The notes under the pieces were generated by a model. The model was not told the DNA's origin. It was given only the letters and a program-made list of their open reading frames with translations, and searched no databases. This document shows, piece after piece, positions 26,045-33,997 of a stretch of DNA of 56,140 bases. Source of the stretch: Chthoniobacterales bacterium (lineage in GTDB: Bacteria > Verrucomicrobiota > Verrucomicrobiia > Chthoniobacterales > JACTMZ01); contig JACSRX010000079.1 of the NCBI GenBank assembly GCA_014879535.1, forward strand, positions 1 through 56,140, in the 5' to 3' direction. The position numbers and the translations under genes were made by a program. How positions within the stretch are numbered: position 1 is the first letter of the stretch; every line of letters begins with the position of its first letter.

Positions 26045-27052
26045 TCAGGGCTTCCGCGCGCCCGGCTGAGAGATCCGGTCGAAAATGCCCCCGTCATTGA
26101 AATGTTCCTTCTGCGCCTCGCTCCACCCGCCGAAGGCTTCCTCGACAGCCACGAGCTTCACGTCGGGGAAAATCGCCCGGTTCGAAGCGAGGAGTTCCAT
26201 GTCACGGGGACGCAGGTAATGCTTCACGATGATCCTCTGGCCCTCGTCGCTCCACAGGTATCTCAGGTATTCCGTGGCTGCCGGCCGTGTGCCACGCTTG
26301 TCCACCACGGCGGAAACCACCGCCACCGGGAACTCCGCAAGGATGCTCACGGAAGGCGTCACGACATCGAACTTGTCCGGGCTGAATTGGCCGGTGATCT
26401 GCAGAACCTCGCTCTCGAACGTGAGCAGCACGTCGCCGATCCCCCGCTCGATGAACGTGGTGCTCGCCGCGCGACCGCCGGTATCAAGCACGGGCACACG
26501 GCGGAAAAGATCTGCAACAAACTGCTGCGCCGTCGCATCACCGCCACCCGGCTGTTCCTTGGCCCACGCCCATGCGGCGAGATAGGAATAACGCCCGTTG
26601 CCCGAGGTCTTGGGGTTCGGCACGATGACCTGAACATCACCCTTCACCAGATCGCCCCAATCGCGGATGCCCTTCGGGTTTCCCTTTCGCACGAGGAAAA
26701 CAATCGTCGAGGTGTAGGGCGAACTGTTGTCGGGGAACTGCTGCTTCCAATCCGCGGAAACAAGGCCTTGGGAAGCGAGAAGGTTCACATCGGTCTCCTG
26801 GTTCATGGTGACGACATCCGCTTCGAGTCCGTCCGCCACCGCGCGGGCCTGCTTGCTTGATCCGCCATGGGAGACGTCGATGACCACTTCGTTGCCCGTC
26901 TGTCTTTTCCAATGCTCCACGAATGCCCCGTTGAAATCCTTGTAGAGCTCGCGTGAGACGTCGTAGGAGACATTGAGCAGCTTCTCCGGAGCCGCGGTGG
27001 CGACGGAGCCCGCCGTCACCGCCGCAAGCAATGCCGGAATGAACCCCCTCAT
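26045..27052 (-). CDS. sbp: Periplasmic sulfate/thiosulfate-binding protein (second copy)
   Basis: This 335-residue protein starts at the ATG at 27052 with signal peptide MRGFIPALLAAVTAGSVATAA. Hallmarks of the sulfate-binding family are LLNVSYDVSRELYKDFN, SHGGSSKQARAVADGLEADVV, NPKTSGNGRYSYLAAWAWA and VLDTGGRAASTTFIERGIGDVLL. It captures sulfate or thiosulfate in the periplasm for an ABC permease. The paralogue at 28086 has the same layout, but no permease (CysT/CysW) or ATPase (CysA) gene is linked here, so the transporter core must be elsewhere. It is separated from cysK by 2 bp. Confidence 0.93.
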   Translation of the reverse strand: MRGFIPALLAAVTAGSVATAAPEKLLNVSYDVSRELYKDFNGAFVEHWKRQTGNEVVIDVSHGGSSKQARAVADGLEADVVTMNQETDVNLLASQGLVSADWKQQFPDNSSPYTSTIVFLVRKGNPKGIRDWGDLVKGDVQVIVPNPKTSGNGRYSYLAAWAWAKEQPGGGDATAQQFVADLFRRVPVLDTGGRAASTTFIERGIGDVLLTFESEVLQITGQFSPDKFDVVTPSVSILAEFPVAVVSAVVDKRGTRPAATEYLRYLWSDEGQRIIVKHYLRPRDMELLASNRAIFPDVKLVAVEEAFGGWSEAQKEHFNDGGIFDRISQPGARKP

Positions 27053-27054
27053 GT

Positions 27055-28041
27055 TCACGCGGATTTTGCGGGTGTCGCCGCTGCGAGTTTTTCCCGTGCG
27101 GGCTCGGCCAACGCGGTGCTGAGATAGCGCTCGCCCGTGCTGCAGCCGATCGTGACGATGACCTTGCCCTTGTTTTCGGGTCGGGCCGCCACCTGCAGCG
27201 CCGCCCACACATTGGCCCCGGTCGAGATGCCGGCAAGGATGCCCTCCTCGGCGGCCAGACGGCGCGCCGTGTCGAGCGCGTCGTCATTCGTAACCATGAC
27301 GACATCATCGACAATCCCAAGGTTGAGGTTCTTCGGAACGAAACCCGCGCCGGTTCCTTGGATTTTATGCGGCCCCGGCTTGAGGGGCTCACCGTTGCGC
27401 GTCTGGGTGATGACCGGCGAGTCGGCAGGCTCGACGGCGATGGCTTGGAATCCCGGCTTGCGCGATTTGATCACTTCGCCCACGCCGGTGATGGTTCCAC
27501 CCGTTCCGACCGCCGAGACGAGAATGTCCACGGCGCCGTCGGTGTCGTCCCAGATCTCCTCCGCCGTGGTGCGGCGGTGGATCTCGGGGTTCGCCGGATT
27601 CTCGAACTGCTGCGGAACCCACGAATCCGGAATCTCCTCATGCAACTGGCGCGCCCGCGCAATCGCGCCTTTCATCCCCTCGGCCGCCGGAGTCAGCACG
27701 AGCTCGGCTCCGAGCAGCGCGAGGAGCATGCGGCGCTCGATGCTCATGCTCTCCGGCATCGTGAGAATCAGACGGTAGCCCTTGGCGGCGGCAACAAAGG
27801 CAAGTGCGATCCCCGTGTTCCCGGAAGTTGGCTCGATGATGGTCGTGCCGGGCTTGAGGATACCCTCCTTCTCCGCAGCCTCGATCATGGCGCGGCCGAT
27901 GCGGTCCTTCACGCTGCCCAGTGGATTCCCGAATTCGCCTTTGATGAGGACCGTGGCCTCCAAGTCCTTACCGAGCCGTTGCAGACGGACCAGCGGGGTT
28001 TTGCCGATGGTCTCCGTGATGGTGGGATGGTATTTGCTCAT
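27055..28041 (-). CDS. cysK: Cysteine synthase A (O-acetylserine sulfhydrylase)
   Basis: This 328-residue protein starts at [20 protein letters not shown] (ATG at 28041). The PLP lysine lies in [11 protein letters not shown], the phosphate/substrate loop in [13 protein letters not shown], and the glycine loop in [13 protein letters not shown]; the length is normal for CysK. It forms L-cysteine from O-acetylserine and sulfide. It lies in the middle of the operon between two sulfate-binding genes and is the intact partner of the CysE encoded further downstream. The extra 40 residues of the longer open frame have no conserved character. Confidence 0.95.
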   Translation of the reverse strand: MSKYHPTITETIGKTPLVRLQRLGKDLEATVLIKGEFGNPLGSVKDRIGRAMIEAAEKEGILKPGTTIIEPTSGNTGIALAFVAAAKGYRLILTMPESMSIERRMLLALLGAELVLTPAAEGMKGAIARARQLHEEIPDSWVPQQFENPANPEIHRRTTAEEIWDDTDGAVDILVSAVGTGGTITGVGEVIKSRKPGFQAIAVEPADSPVITQTRNGEPLKPGPHKIQGTGAGFVPKNLNLGIVDDVVMVTNDDALDTARRLAAEEGILAGISTGANVWAALQVAARPENKGKVIVTIGCSTGERYLSTALAEPAREKLAAATPAKSA

Positions 28042-28085
28042 GATGCTGTTTGGGATGTTCGGTGGTTGCTGTCGCCGCAGGAAAC

Positions 28086-29105
28086 TCAGCGCCCCCGGGC
28101 TTGGAAGATCTGGTCGAAAACTCCGCCGTCTTCGAAGTGCTCCTTCTGCGCCTTCGCCCATCCGCCGAAATCGGCGATGGTGACGAGCTCGATCGGCGTG
28201 AAGATGTCCGCATACTTCTTGGCAACCTCGGGATCGATGGGACGGTAAAAGTGACGCCCGGCGATTTCCTGACCCGCCGGTGTGTAGAGGTATTCGAGAT
28301 AGGCCTGGGCCGCTTCTCGAGTGCCCTTGCGATCCGCGACCTTGTCAACCACGGCGACCGGGGGCTCGGCAAGAATGCTCAGCGACGGGGTGATGATCTC
28401 GAATTCCCCGGGGTATTCCTTGAGCGCCAAGTGCGCTTCGTTTTCCCACGAAAGGAACACGTCACCGATCTTGCGCTGGGCGAACGTCGTGGTCGCACCT
28501 CGCGCGCCGGTGTCGAGCACCGGAACATTCTTGTAAAGGCGCCCGATGAACTCGCGCGCCCTGGCATCGTCCCCGCCGTTCGCCTTGAGCGCGTAGGCAT
28601 AAGCCGCGAGGTAGTTCCACCGCGCGCCGCCCGAGGTCTTCGGATTCGGCGTGATCACCGCCACACCCTCCTTGACCAGATCCTCCCAGTCCTTGATCCC
28701 CTTGGGGTTTCCCTTGCGCACGAGGAAAACGATCGTCGAGGTGTAGGGCGAGCTGTTGTGAGGCAGCCGCGTCTGCCAATCCACCGGCAGCAGCCCCCCC
28801 TTCTCCGCGATGACATCGATGTCGTAGGCGAGGGCGAGCGTGACCACATCGGCATCGAGGCCGTCAATGACCGAGCGCGCCTGCTTGCCGGAGCCTCCGT
28901 GCGACTGGCTGATGGTGATGTCGTCGCCCTTCACCTCCTTCCAATGCCGCGCGAATTCCCGGTTGAACTCGGTGTAAAATTCACGCGTCGGATCGTAGGA
29001 GACGTTGAGCAGCGATGTCGCGGCGGACAACGGGGCGCCGGTTGCGAAGACCAATGCCGCGGCAAGAAGGCGCGGACGGATGAAGGCTTGGGTCAGTTTT
29101 TTCAT
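28086..29105 (-). CDS. sbp: Periplasmic sulfate-binding protein (first copy)
   Basis: This 339-residue protein has signal peptide [23 protein letters not shown] and family motifs [57 protein letters not shown] and [23 protein letters not shown]. It is clearly paralogous to the 26045 protein throughout. Keeping two binding proteins in one operon usually means different ligands (sulfate and thiosulfate) or affinities; which is which cannot be read from the sequence. It lies 24 bp after the porin gene. Confidence 0.93.
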   Translation of the reverse strand: MKKLTQAFIRPRLLAAALVFATGAPLSAATSLLNVSYDPTREFYTEFNREFARHWKEVKGDDITISQSHGGSGKQARSVIDGLDADVVTLALAYDIDVIAEKGGLLPVDWQTRLPHNSSPYTSTIVFLVRKGNPKGIKDWEDLVKEGVAVITPNPKTSGGARWNYLAAYAYALKANGGDDARAREFIGRLYKNVPVLDTGARGATTTFAQRKIGDVFLSWENEAHLALKEYPGEFEIITPSLSILAEPPVAVVDKVADRKGTREAAQAYLEYLYTPAGQEIAGRHFYRPIDPEVAKKYADIFTPIELVTIADFGGWAKAQKEHFEDGGVFDQIFQARGR

Positions 29106-29129
29106 GAGGATGGATGGTGAAATGCGGGG

Positions 29130-30527
29130 TCAGAAATCAACGCCGAGAAAAACGCCGAGGATGGCGGCATCGGCCACGGCGGTCGTGCCGTTGGGTTGGA
29201 CGATGTATTGGGCGAACGGCTGCACGAACGACCACCCGTTCAATTTGATCCGGTAACCCGCCTCGATGAGCGTCGTCGTTTCCGGCCCCGGATTGCCCTT
29301 GGCATCGGCATTCTGCCGGGTCTGGTCACTGTATCGGCCGAATGCGGTGCCGACAATCAACTGGTCCCGGTCGCGTCCGGGAATGGGCCCCTCGTAAACC
29401 AGGCCGCCCTGCATGTAGAAAGGATAAGTGATGCCGCGTTCGTTCGGCGCGAGGGTGAACAGGCTGAACACCCGCAACCCCTGCGGCGAAGGCCTGTCAG
29501 GATCGGTGGAGGCCTCGCGGAAAAGCATCTGGTCCGCCTGCCAGTAGAACGCGTATCTGTCCGTCCCCGTCTGCGCGGTGTTGTCGCCGTAAAAATATCC
29601 GCCGAATGCGTAGCGCCCCGGGAGCTTGGACGCACCGATCTCCGGAGTGACACCGGTTTCCCCCATGAAAAACAACCCGTTCTGCGAGGGATCGGAGCCG
29701 AGGCCCTGGAACATCAGGCCATGGTTGCCCGGGGAGGTCGCGTCGGGGAACGTCATGAACAGCCCCGCCTTGGTGTATTGCCAAACCACGGGCTTGACCT
29801 CGATCGTCCCCCCCCACGTGGAATAACTCGACCCGAAGGGAATGTTGCCCCCCAGGCCTTCCGCGCTCGCCATGGCGTTGTTGACGAAGAGCCGCGCCAA
29901 GGGCTGCTCGACAAACTCCTTCTGCGGCTGGATCCATCCGCCCGTGAGCGTCAGGAAATCCTCTGCACCGAAAAGCTCCGGCGTCGTGTAGCTAAGACCG
30001 AAGGACATCAACCGCCAGCCGGCACCGCCCACATAACGAGAGGGATTGAACAGCGAACTCGCCTCGACCTCGTTGTTGGGATTCGCGTCGTAGCCCGGAT
30101 CACGCCAGCGCCCCTCGCTGAAAGCCGTCAGTCCCTTCAAGGCGCGACTCCCCGTGAGCTTGAAAAAATCCAAATTGGCATTGAAGGTCAGATGCTGGGA
30201 AAAGGCGTTCCCCGAACCGTTCTCGCTGTCAAGAATGCCGAAATAGGCACCCGCCCAGCTGCCTTGGATCGTGAGACCGCGGTCCTCCACATACGGCTTC
30301 GCACCGAACCAATCCCCGGAAAGGCTCTTGCCATTCCACCACGCCGCAAGCGGCGTCGGCTCGGAATCCGCAACCACGTTTTTGCCGGAAGACTTCACGC
30401 CATCCGTCGTTTCTCCGGCTGCCACATGAACCAGCATCCCGGCAATGAAAACCCCCGCAACAAATCGCTTTCGAGAGTTTTCAAAATACGCGCGATGGAG
30501 GCGCATTAACTTTAGTTGTTTAATCAT
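29130..30527 (-). CDS. OprB-family outer-membrane porin
   Basis: This 465-residue protein starts from MIKQLKLMRLHRAYF (ATG at 30527; a TTG at 30542 is the alternative) and has a signal segment FVAGVFIAGMLVHVAAG. It shows the OprB signature: LSGDWFGAKPYVEDRGLTIQGSW near the N terminus of the barrel, GGWIQPQKEF, RYAFGGYFYGDN and a C-terminal phenylalanine (GVFLGVDF) typical of barrel proteins. OprB porins are known for carbohydrates, but here the gene leads a sulfate/cysteine operon. It is therefore probably the outer-membrane entry for sulfate or an organosulfur compound. That substrate is inferred from context only. Confidence 0.85.
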   Translation of the reverse strand: MIKQLKLMRLHRAYFENSRKRFVAGVFIAGMLVHVAAGETTDGVKSSGKNVVADSEPTPLAAWWNGKSLSGDWFGAKPYVEDRGLTIQGSWAGAYFGILDSENGSGNAFSQHLTFNANLDFFKLTGSRALKGLTAFSEGRWRDPGYDANPNNEVEASSLFNPSRYVGGAGWRLMSFGLSYTTPELFGAEDFLTLTGGWIQPQKEFVEQPLARLFVNNAMASAEGLGGNIPFGSSYSTWGGTIEVKPVVWQYTKAGLFMTFPDATSPGNHGLMFQGLGSDPSQNGLFFMGETGVTPEIGASKLPGRYAFGGYFYGDNTAQTGTDRYAFYWQADQMLFREASTDPDRPSPQGLRVFSLFTLAPNERGITYPFYMQGGLVYEGPIPGRDRDQLIVGTAFGRYSDQTRQNADAKGNPGPETTTLIEAGYRIKLNGWSFVQPFAQYIVQPNGTTAVADAAILGVFLGVDF

Positions 30528-30590
30528 GTTTGGTGGTTGCAAGTCAGATTTGATCGAATGTCCACTTGATGATTCCGAGGGAAAGCATTC

Positions 30591-30616
30591 ATGATATACT
30601 TTATTGAATCAATAAA
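30591..30616 (-). promoter_or_regulatory. Promoter of the sulfur operon with 15-bp dyad (TTATTGAATCAATAA)
   Basis: The perfect dyad lies at 30602-30616. On the minus strand it is followed by AG and TATATC (-10), the same arrangement as at 18329-18351. No good -35 precedes it, so an activator may be needed. The porin start lies about 65 bases downstream. Confidence 0.6.
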
Positions 30617-30797
30617 GAAATTGGGGGATTTTAAACCCTGCTGGCCATGGATGGCTCCATGGCCCATCCACTTTAGGTATCCCCTCTCCCCGATCCAAGA
30701 GATACCGCTGTCTCGGTGCGTTACAAAACTGTGCCCTGTGCCCCTCCGGGAGCGGGAGGCGCGAAGGCCCCCCGCCCGACAGACCATGTTGCGTCGG

Positions 30798-31538
30798 TCA
30801 GCTTTGACGGCTGCGCTTGCGCCAGCGCAGGAGCGCGAGCGCACCGGCACTGAGACCCAGCAACGCGTAGGTTGAGGGCTCGGGGACGACGTTGAAGGTG
30901 TAGGTCTGCACGCCCGAACTCAACGGCGAGCCGCCGTCCGGTGTGCCCGTGGCCTCGAACTCGATCTCGTAGATACCCTCGGCGGTGAAGCCCCAGTTGT
31001 AGTGCTCGTGCCCGCCGGCATCCTGTGCCACCGAATTGTAGGTTCCGAGATCCGTGCTGTTCATGAACTGCGTCGGCTCCCCGAACTCATCGTCCTTCCA
31101 GAGGAAGAAATTCCCGCCCGCGGGAGCGCTGACAATGTTCAGGAGGGTGATGGTGATGGGATTGCCGAAGCCCCATTCGACCGGGTCAACCTCTTCCGTG
31201 CCAATGCCCGCAAAAAGCACTCCGCGGTTGGACGCCTCGGTCTCGGACTGAGGAAGGATCCACAGCGACGTGCCGGAGGCTCCGAGGAAATCGAATGATG
31301 CGCCTGGGGGACGCAGCACATAGCCGCCCGCATTGACTTGGATCGTCGTCAGGGCCGGATCAAGTTCGACCTCGTCCATTCCATCCTCCGCGTGGATCAG
31401 CAGTTCCAGCTCATCGGGAGCGAAAAAGCCAAGGCCGAAAATGTCGGCGTGCCCGGTGGAAATGGTTCCCTGAGCCCGGGCCCCGGAGGTGAATCCCAAG
31501 CCTGCCATCATCGCCAAAGCGATTATCTGTTTCTTCAT
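30798..31538 (-). CDS. PEP-CTERM protein with choice-of-anchor-M type domain
   Basis: This 246-residue protein has signal peptide MKKQIIALAMMAGLGFTSGARA. The domain starts GHADIFGLGFFAPDELELLIH and contains LWILPQSETEA and the conserved GGHEHYNWGFTAEGIYEIEFEATGT. This pattern (His at the start, Trp-Ile-Leu-Pro-Gln, His-x-His/Tyr-x-Asn) matches the choice-of-anchor-M domain family. The C terminus is a PEP-CTERM signal (VPEPSTYALLGLSAG...LRWRKRSRQS). It is likely exported and sorted by an exosortase. It follows the related gene at 31603 by 64 bp and ends the small operon. Confidence 0.85.
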   Translation of the reverse strand: MKKQIIALAMMAGLGFTSGARAQGTISTGHADIFGLGFFAPDELELLIHAEDGMDEVELDPALTTIQVNAGGYVLRPPGASFDFLGASGTSLWILPQSETEASNRGVLFAGIGTEEVDPVEWGFGNPITITLLNIVSAPAGGNFFLWKDDEFGEPTQFMNSTDLGTYNSVAQDAGGHEHYNWGFTAEGIYEIEFEATGTPDGGSPLSSGVQTYTFNVVPEPSTYALLGLSAGALALLRWRKRSRQS

Positions 31539-31602
31539 TTGGTGTGTGTTTTCTGTTGGTTGTTTTTACGGGTCGGGACGTCAGGAGACGGCCCGGAAGC
31601 TT

Positions 31603-32760
31603 CTATGGGGAGCTGACTTTGACGCGGCCAAACCCTGTTCCGCCGGTCAGGCTGCCGAGTTCGTAATCGACTTCGACCATTCCCGGCAGTCCGGGGATGG
31701 GGCGGGGAGATCCGACCTGCGTGATGCCATTGGTGGACCATGAGCCGGTCCCGGGCGTGAGGTTGGTTGCAGCTTGGATGGACCAAGTCAGGTCGGCGGC
31801 GCTGGTCCGGGTCCGCGTGGTCAACACCGGCCACCCGCTGCCGCGCTGAAGGTCCGGCTGGAGAACCCGGGCGTCGGGAACCAGGGGCTCGCCGCCGAAG
31901 GCGTATTCCTCGAGATTGGAGAAACCGTCGGCGTCCGGATCGGCCGCGGGTCCGCTCACCAGCGGGTCCGCGATCTGCCCGGCGGTGAATTCCGTGTCAC
32001 GCCACGCGATGTAGGTGGCGGGACCGGAGGGAATCTCCCATTGTTCGATCCCGAAATACAGCGGAAGAGGTTCGCTTTCGACCGTCTCGCCCGTGGCAAG
32101 GAGCGTGCCGCTGGCCACCAGCCAGACGCGGAACATGCCCGGGGCGGTGAAGGCGAGGTTGATGTGCGAATGTCCGCCGGCCGGAAGGGAAAAGTCGTTG
32201 GTGTAGGCGTTCGTTGAGGACAGGCGGAAGACGGGGTTTCCTCCGGAAGTCTCGTAGCCGTAGAACTGCCCCCCGCCGGGAGTGGTCAGGTTCTCGATGG
32301 AATCCACCCGGAGGTTGAAGCGTCCGCCGCCGGTTCCGGTGAATGTGCCCGCGGCCACCCCGTAGCCGGAGAACCCGAGGTAGAGTGATTTCTTGTTCGT
32401 CGCGCTCGAGAGGCTCGCCGGGAACGACCAGAACGTCCCCCCCTCCGGTCCGAGGAACGCCCACTGGCTTCCCGCGGGCACGGTCGTCCGCTGGTTGGTC
32501 ACGGCATAGGCCACGGCATTGGTCCCGGCGAACTGGGACCCGTTGTCATCGTTGCGAAAACCGAGCGAGAACGTCCTGTTCGTCGGGTTGTAGCTCACGT
32601 TGATGTCCACGTGCGCCGTGGTGACGACGGCATAGCCCGGACCCACCGACGGGGCCGAGGTTCCCGCCGTGCTGCTGACCAGCACGGCGATGTTGGTCTG
32701 CCCGCGCGCGAGCGAACCCAAAGCGGCGACAACGAACATGGCCAGAAAAGCCCCCTTCAT
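31603..32760 (-). CDS. Secreted choice-of-anchor-M type protein with DPDxDGF C-terminal module
   Basis: This 385-residue protein has signal peptide MKGAFLAMFVVAALGSLARG. Its N-terminal domain is related to the 30798 protein (TTAHVDINVSYNP, GGHSHINLAFTAPGMFRVWLVASGT). A DPDADGFSNLEEYAFG motif and a C-terminal beta domain (WSIQAATNLTPGTGSW...GFGRVKVSSP) follow; they are the same kind of C-terminal module as in the 22358 protein. There is no PEP-CTERM. The ATG overlaps the stop of the pseudopilin gene (ATGA), so the two are co-translated. Confidence 0.82.
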   Translation of the reverse strand: MKGAFLAMFVVAALGSLARGQTNIAVLVSSTAGTSAPSVGPGYAVVTTAHVDINVSYNPTNRTFSLGFRNDDNGSQFAGTNAVAYAVTNQRTTVPAGSQWAFLGPEGGTFWSFPASLSSATNKKSLYLGFSGYGVAAGTFTGTGGGRFNLRVDSIENLTTPGGGQFYGYETSGGNPVFRLSSTNAYTNDFSLPAGGHSHINLAFTAPGMFRVWLVASGTLLATGETVESEPLPLYFGIEQWEIPSGPATYIAWRDTEFTAGQIADPLVSGPAADPDADGFSNLEEYAFGGEPLVPDARVLQPDLQRGSGWPVLTTRTRTSAADLTWSIQAATNLTPGTGSWSTNGITQVGSPRPIPGLPGMVEVDYELGSLTGGTGFGRVKVSSP

Positions 32761-33473
32761 TTGTAGCTCACCGAGACGTCTTCACCCGCCTCGATCCGGC
32801 CCTTGATTGTCGCGGCGGGAATGACGGCCACATGCCCGTCGGCGAAAAGATAGTTGGAAGCCCCGCTCTCACCGTCGCCCCCGTCATTCCCCCCGTAGGC
32901 GTCGGGCCAAGTCTCGCGGCGGAAGCCGTCCCAGGATGTGATGTCGCCGCAAATGTGATCCTCCGAAGGAGCGGTTCCCTTGTTGGTCGAGGAGAGGAAC
33001 AGGAGGATCACCTGCGAGGGTTCGGCGATGCGGTTGAGGTTGTCGAAGACGGCCTGCGAGGGGTCGATTCCGCCGAATTCGTCGGCGAAGGCCTCGGGAT
33101 TCACCCGTGCATTCATCACGTAGCTCGTCCCCCCTTGGGCGAGCCGCTGCGGACCCTTGGGGTCCCGGGGCGAGATCCTGACCCGGTCGTAGTTCGTCCC
33201 CAGCACCCCGCGCAACTCATCGATCCAGTAATTGGTCCCGCTATGGGTGGTTCCCGGCAGCCTGCCGCCGTGATCGGCCGCATAGAGCAGCAACCCGGCT
33301 CCGATCGCTTTCATGTTCGCCGCGCAGCGCGTCCGCTGCGCTCCCTCCAAGGCCCCGGCCACGGCCGGCACCGCAATTGCCACAAGCACAGCGACAATCG
33401 CGACCACGACCAAGAGTTCGATCAAGGTGAAGGCTGAACGATTCTCAGTTGAATATCGAATTCGAGCTTGCAT
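32757..33473 (-). CDS. Type IV pilin-like/pseudopilin protein with H-X9-DG motif
   Basis: This 238-residue protein (ATG at 33473; the first ATG at 33479 adds two residues) has a prepilin leader ending SAFTLIELLVVVAIVAVLVA, with cleavage before the phenylalanine and the conserved Glu5. The C-terminal part holds the SNYLFADGHVAVIP stretch typical of planctomycete/verrucomicrobial H-X9-DG proteins. These proteins are processed by a prepilin peptidase, but their role is unknown. No pilus or secretion assembly genes are nearby. The gene is the first of a three-gene unit with the two choice-of-anchor-M proteins, suggesting a shared envelope function. Confidence 0.88.
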   Translation of the reverse strand: MQARIRYSTENRSAFTLIELLVVVAIVAVLVAIAVPAVAGALEGAQRTRCAANMKAIGAGLLLYAADHGGRLPGTTHSGTNYWIDELRGVLGTNYDRVRISPRDPKGPQRLAQGGTSYVMNARVNPEAFADEFGGIDPSQAVFDNLNRIAEPSQVILLFLSSTNKGTAPSEDHICGDITSWDGFRRETWPDAYGGNDGGDGESGASNYLFADGHVAVIPAATIKGRIEAGEDVSVSYK

Positions 33474-33592
33474 TATCATTCATCGGCAAAAAAAAGAGCC
33501 CAAACCGGTGCGAAAGCGGCTCGCTGAAGAAAAGTCTGAACTAATAATGAATTGATTATCATAATGTAATCTCGCATTACCATCCCAGATCC

Positions 33593-33817
33593 GCGTGGAA
33601 TGTCAATGGAATTTTTCGGCACAGATCCATCAGTCCGCAACGACGGCGGAATCCCCATCTCTTCGTCCTGTCATGGGATGACTCGCCTTGCGCACCGTTC
33701 CTCCCCCCGTTTGGTTGGGACTTGATCACAGGGCGGACATTTTCCAAAGATCCCGGTCAATCCTCATTCGTCTCAAAGTCGGCGGCACAGCGTGGAATCC
33801 GCCCGGAATTTTTCGGC
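33593..33817 (+). repeat. Interrupted 28-bp direct repeat (two copies)
   Basis: GCGTGGAAT, six variable bases, then GGAATTTTTCGGC occurs at 33593-33620 and 33790-33817 (22 of 28 identical). In addition GGAATGTCA in the first copy is inverted as TGACATTCC at 33821-33829, directly against the tRNA fragment. Confidence 0.65.
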
Positions 33818-33828
33818 GAGTGACATTC

Positions 33829-33858
33829 CGCGCGGTTAGCTCAGCAGTAGAGCGGCTC
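33829..33858 (+). pseudogene. 5' half of a tRNA gene, left copy of the island repeat
   Basis: Acceptor strand GCGCGGT, TA, D-arm GCTC-AGCAGTA-GAGC and the start of an anticodon stem are present, after which tRNA sequence stops. It differs in one base from the 30 bp at 51448-51477. Confidence 0.7.
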
Positions 33859-33997
33859 TGATCCGACCCCTGCGACTGGACACAATGGAATGAGAGTCTG
33901 CAGGTAGGGTTATTGTTTGGTGGTTGATGGAAACCAGGCCAGCGCGAACTGGAGCGCAGGCCGTAGGCCACAGCGGAGCTTACCAGGTGGCCTGCAG

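Larger units (their letters stand above)
33474..33997. other. Intergenic region: island boundary with repeats, no gene seen
   Basis: The region carries the upstream part of the pseudopilin gene (AT-rich between 33540 and 33580), two copies of an interrupted 28-bp repeat, the 5' half of a tRNA gene (33830-33858) and, before the GH32 stop, GGCCAC/GTGGCC inverted segments that may end the fructan operon transcript. No open frame here looks coding. Confidence 0.6.

Noticed and set aside
33829-33858. Functional tRNA gene at the left repeat
   Set aside because: Only acceptor 5' strand, D-arm and part of the anticodon stem exist; no T-arm or 3' acceptor strand.
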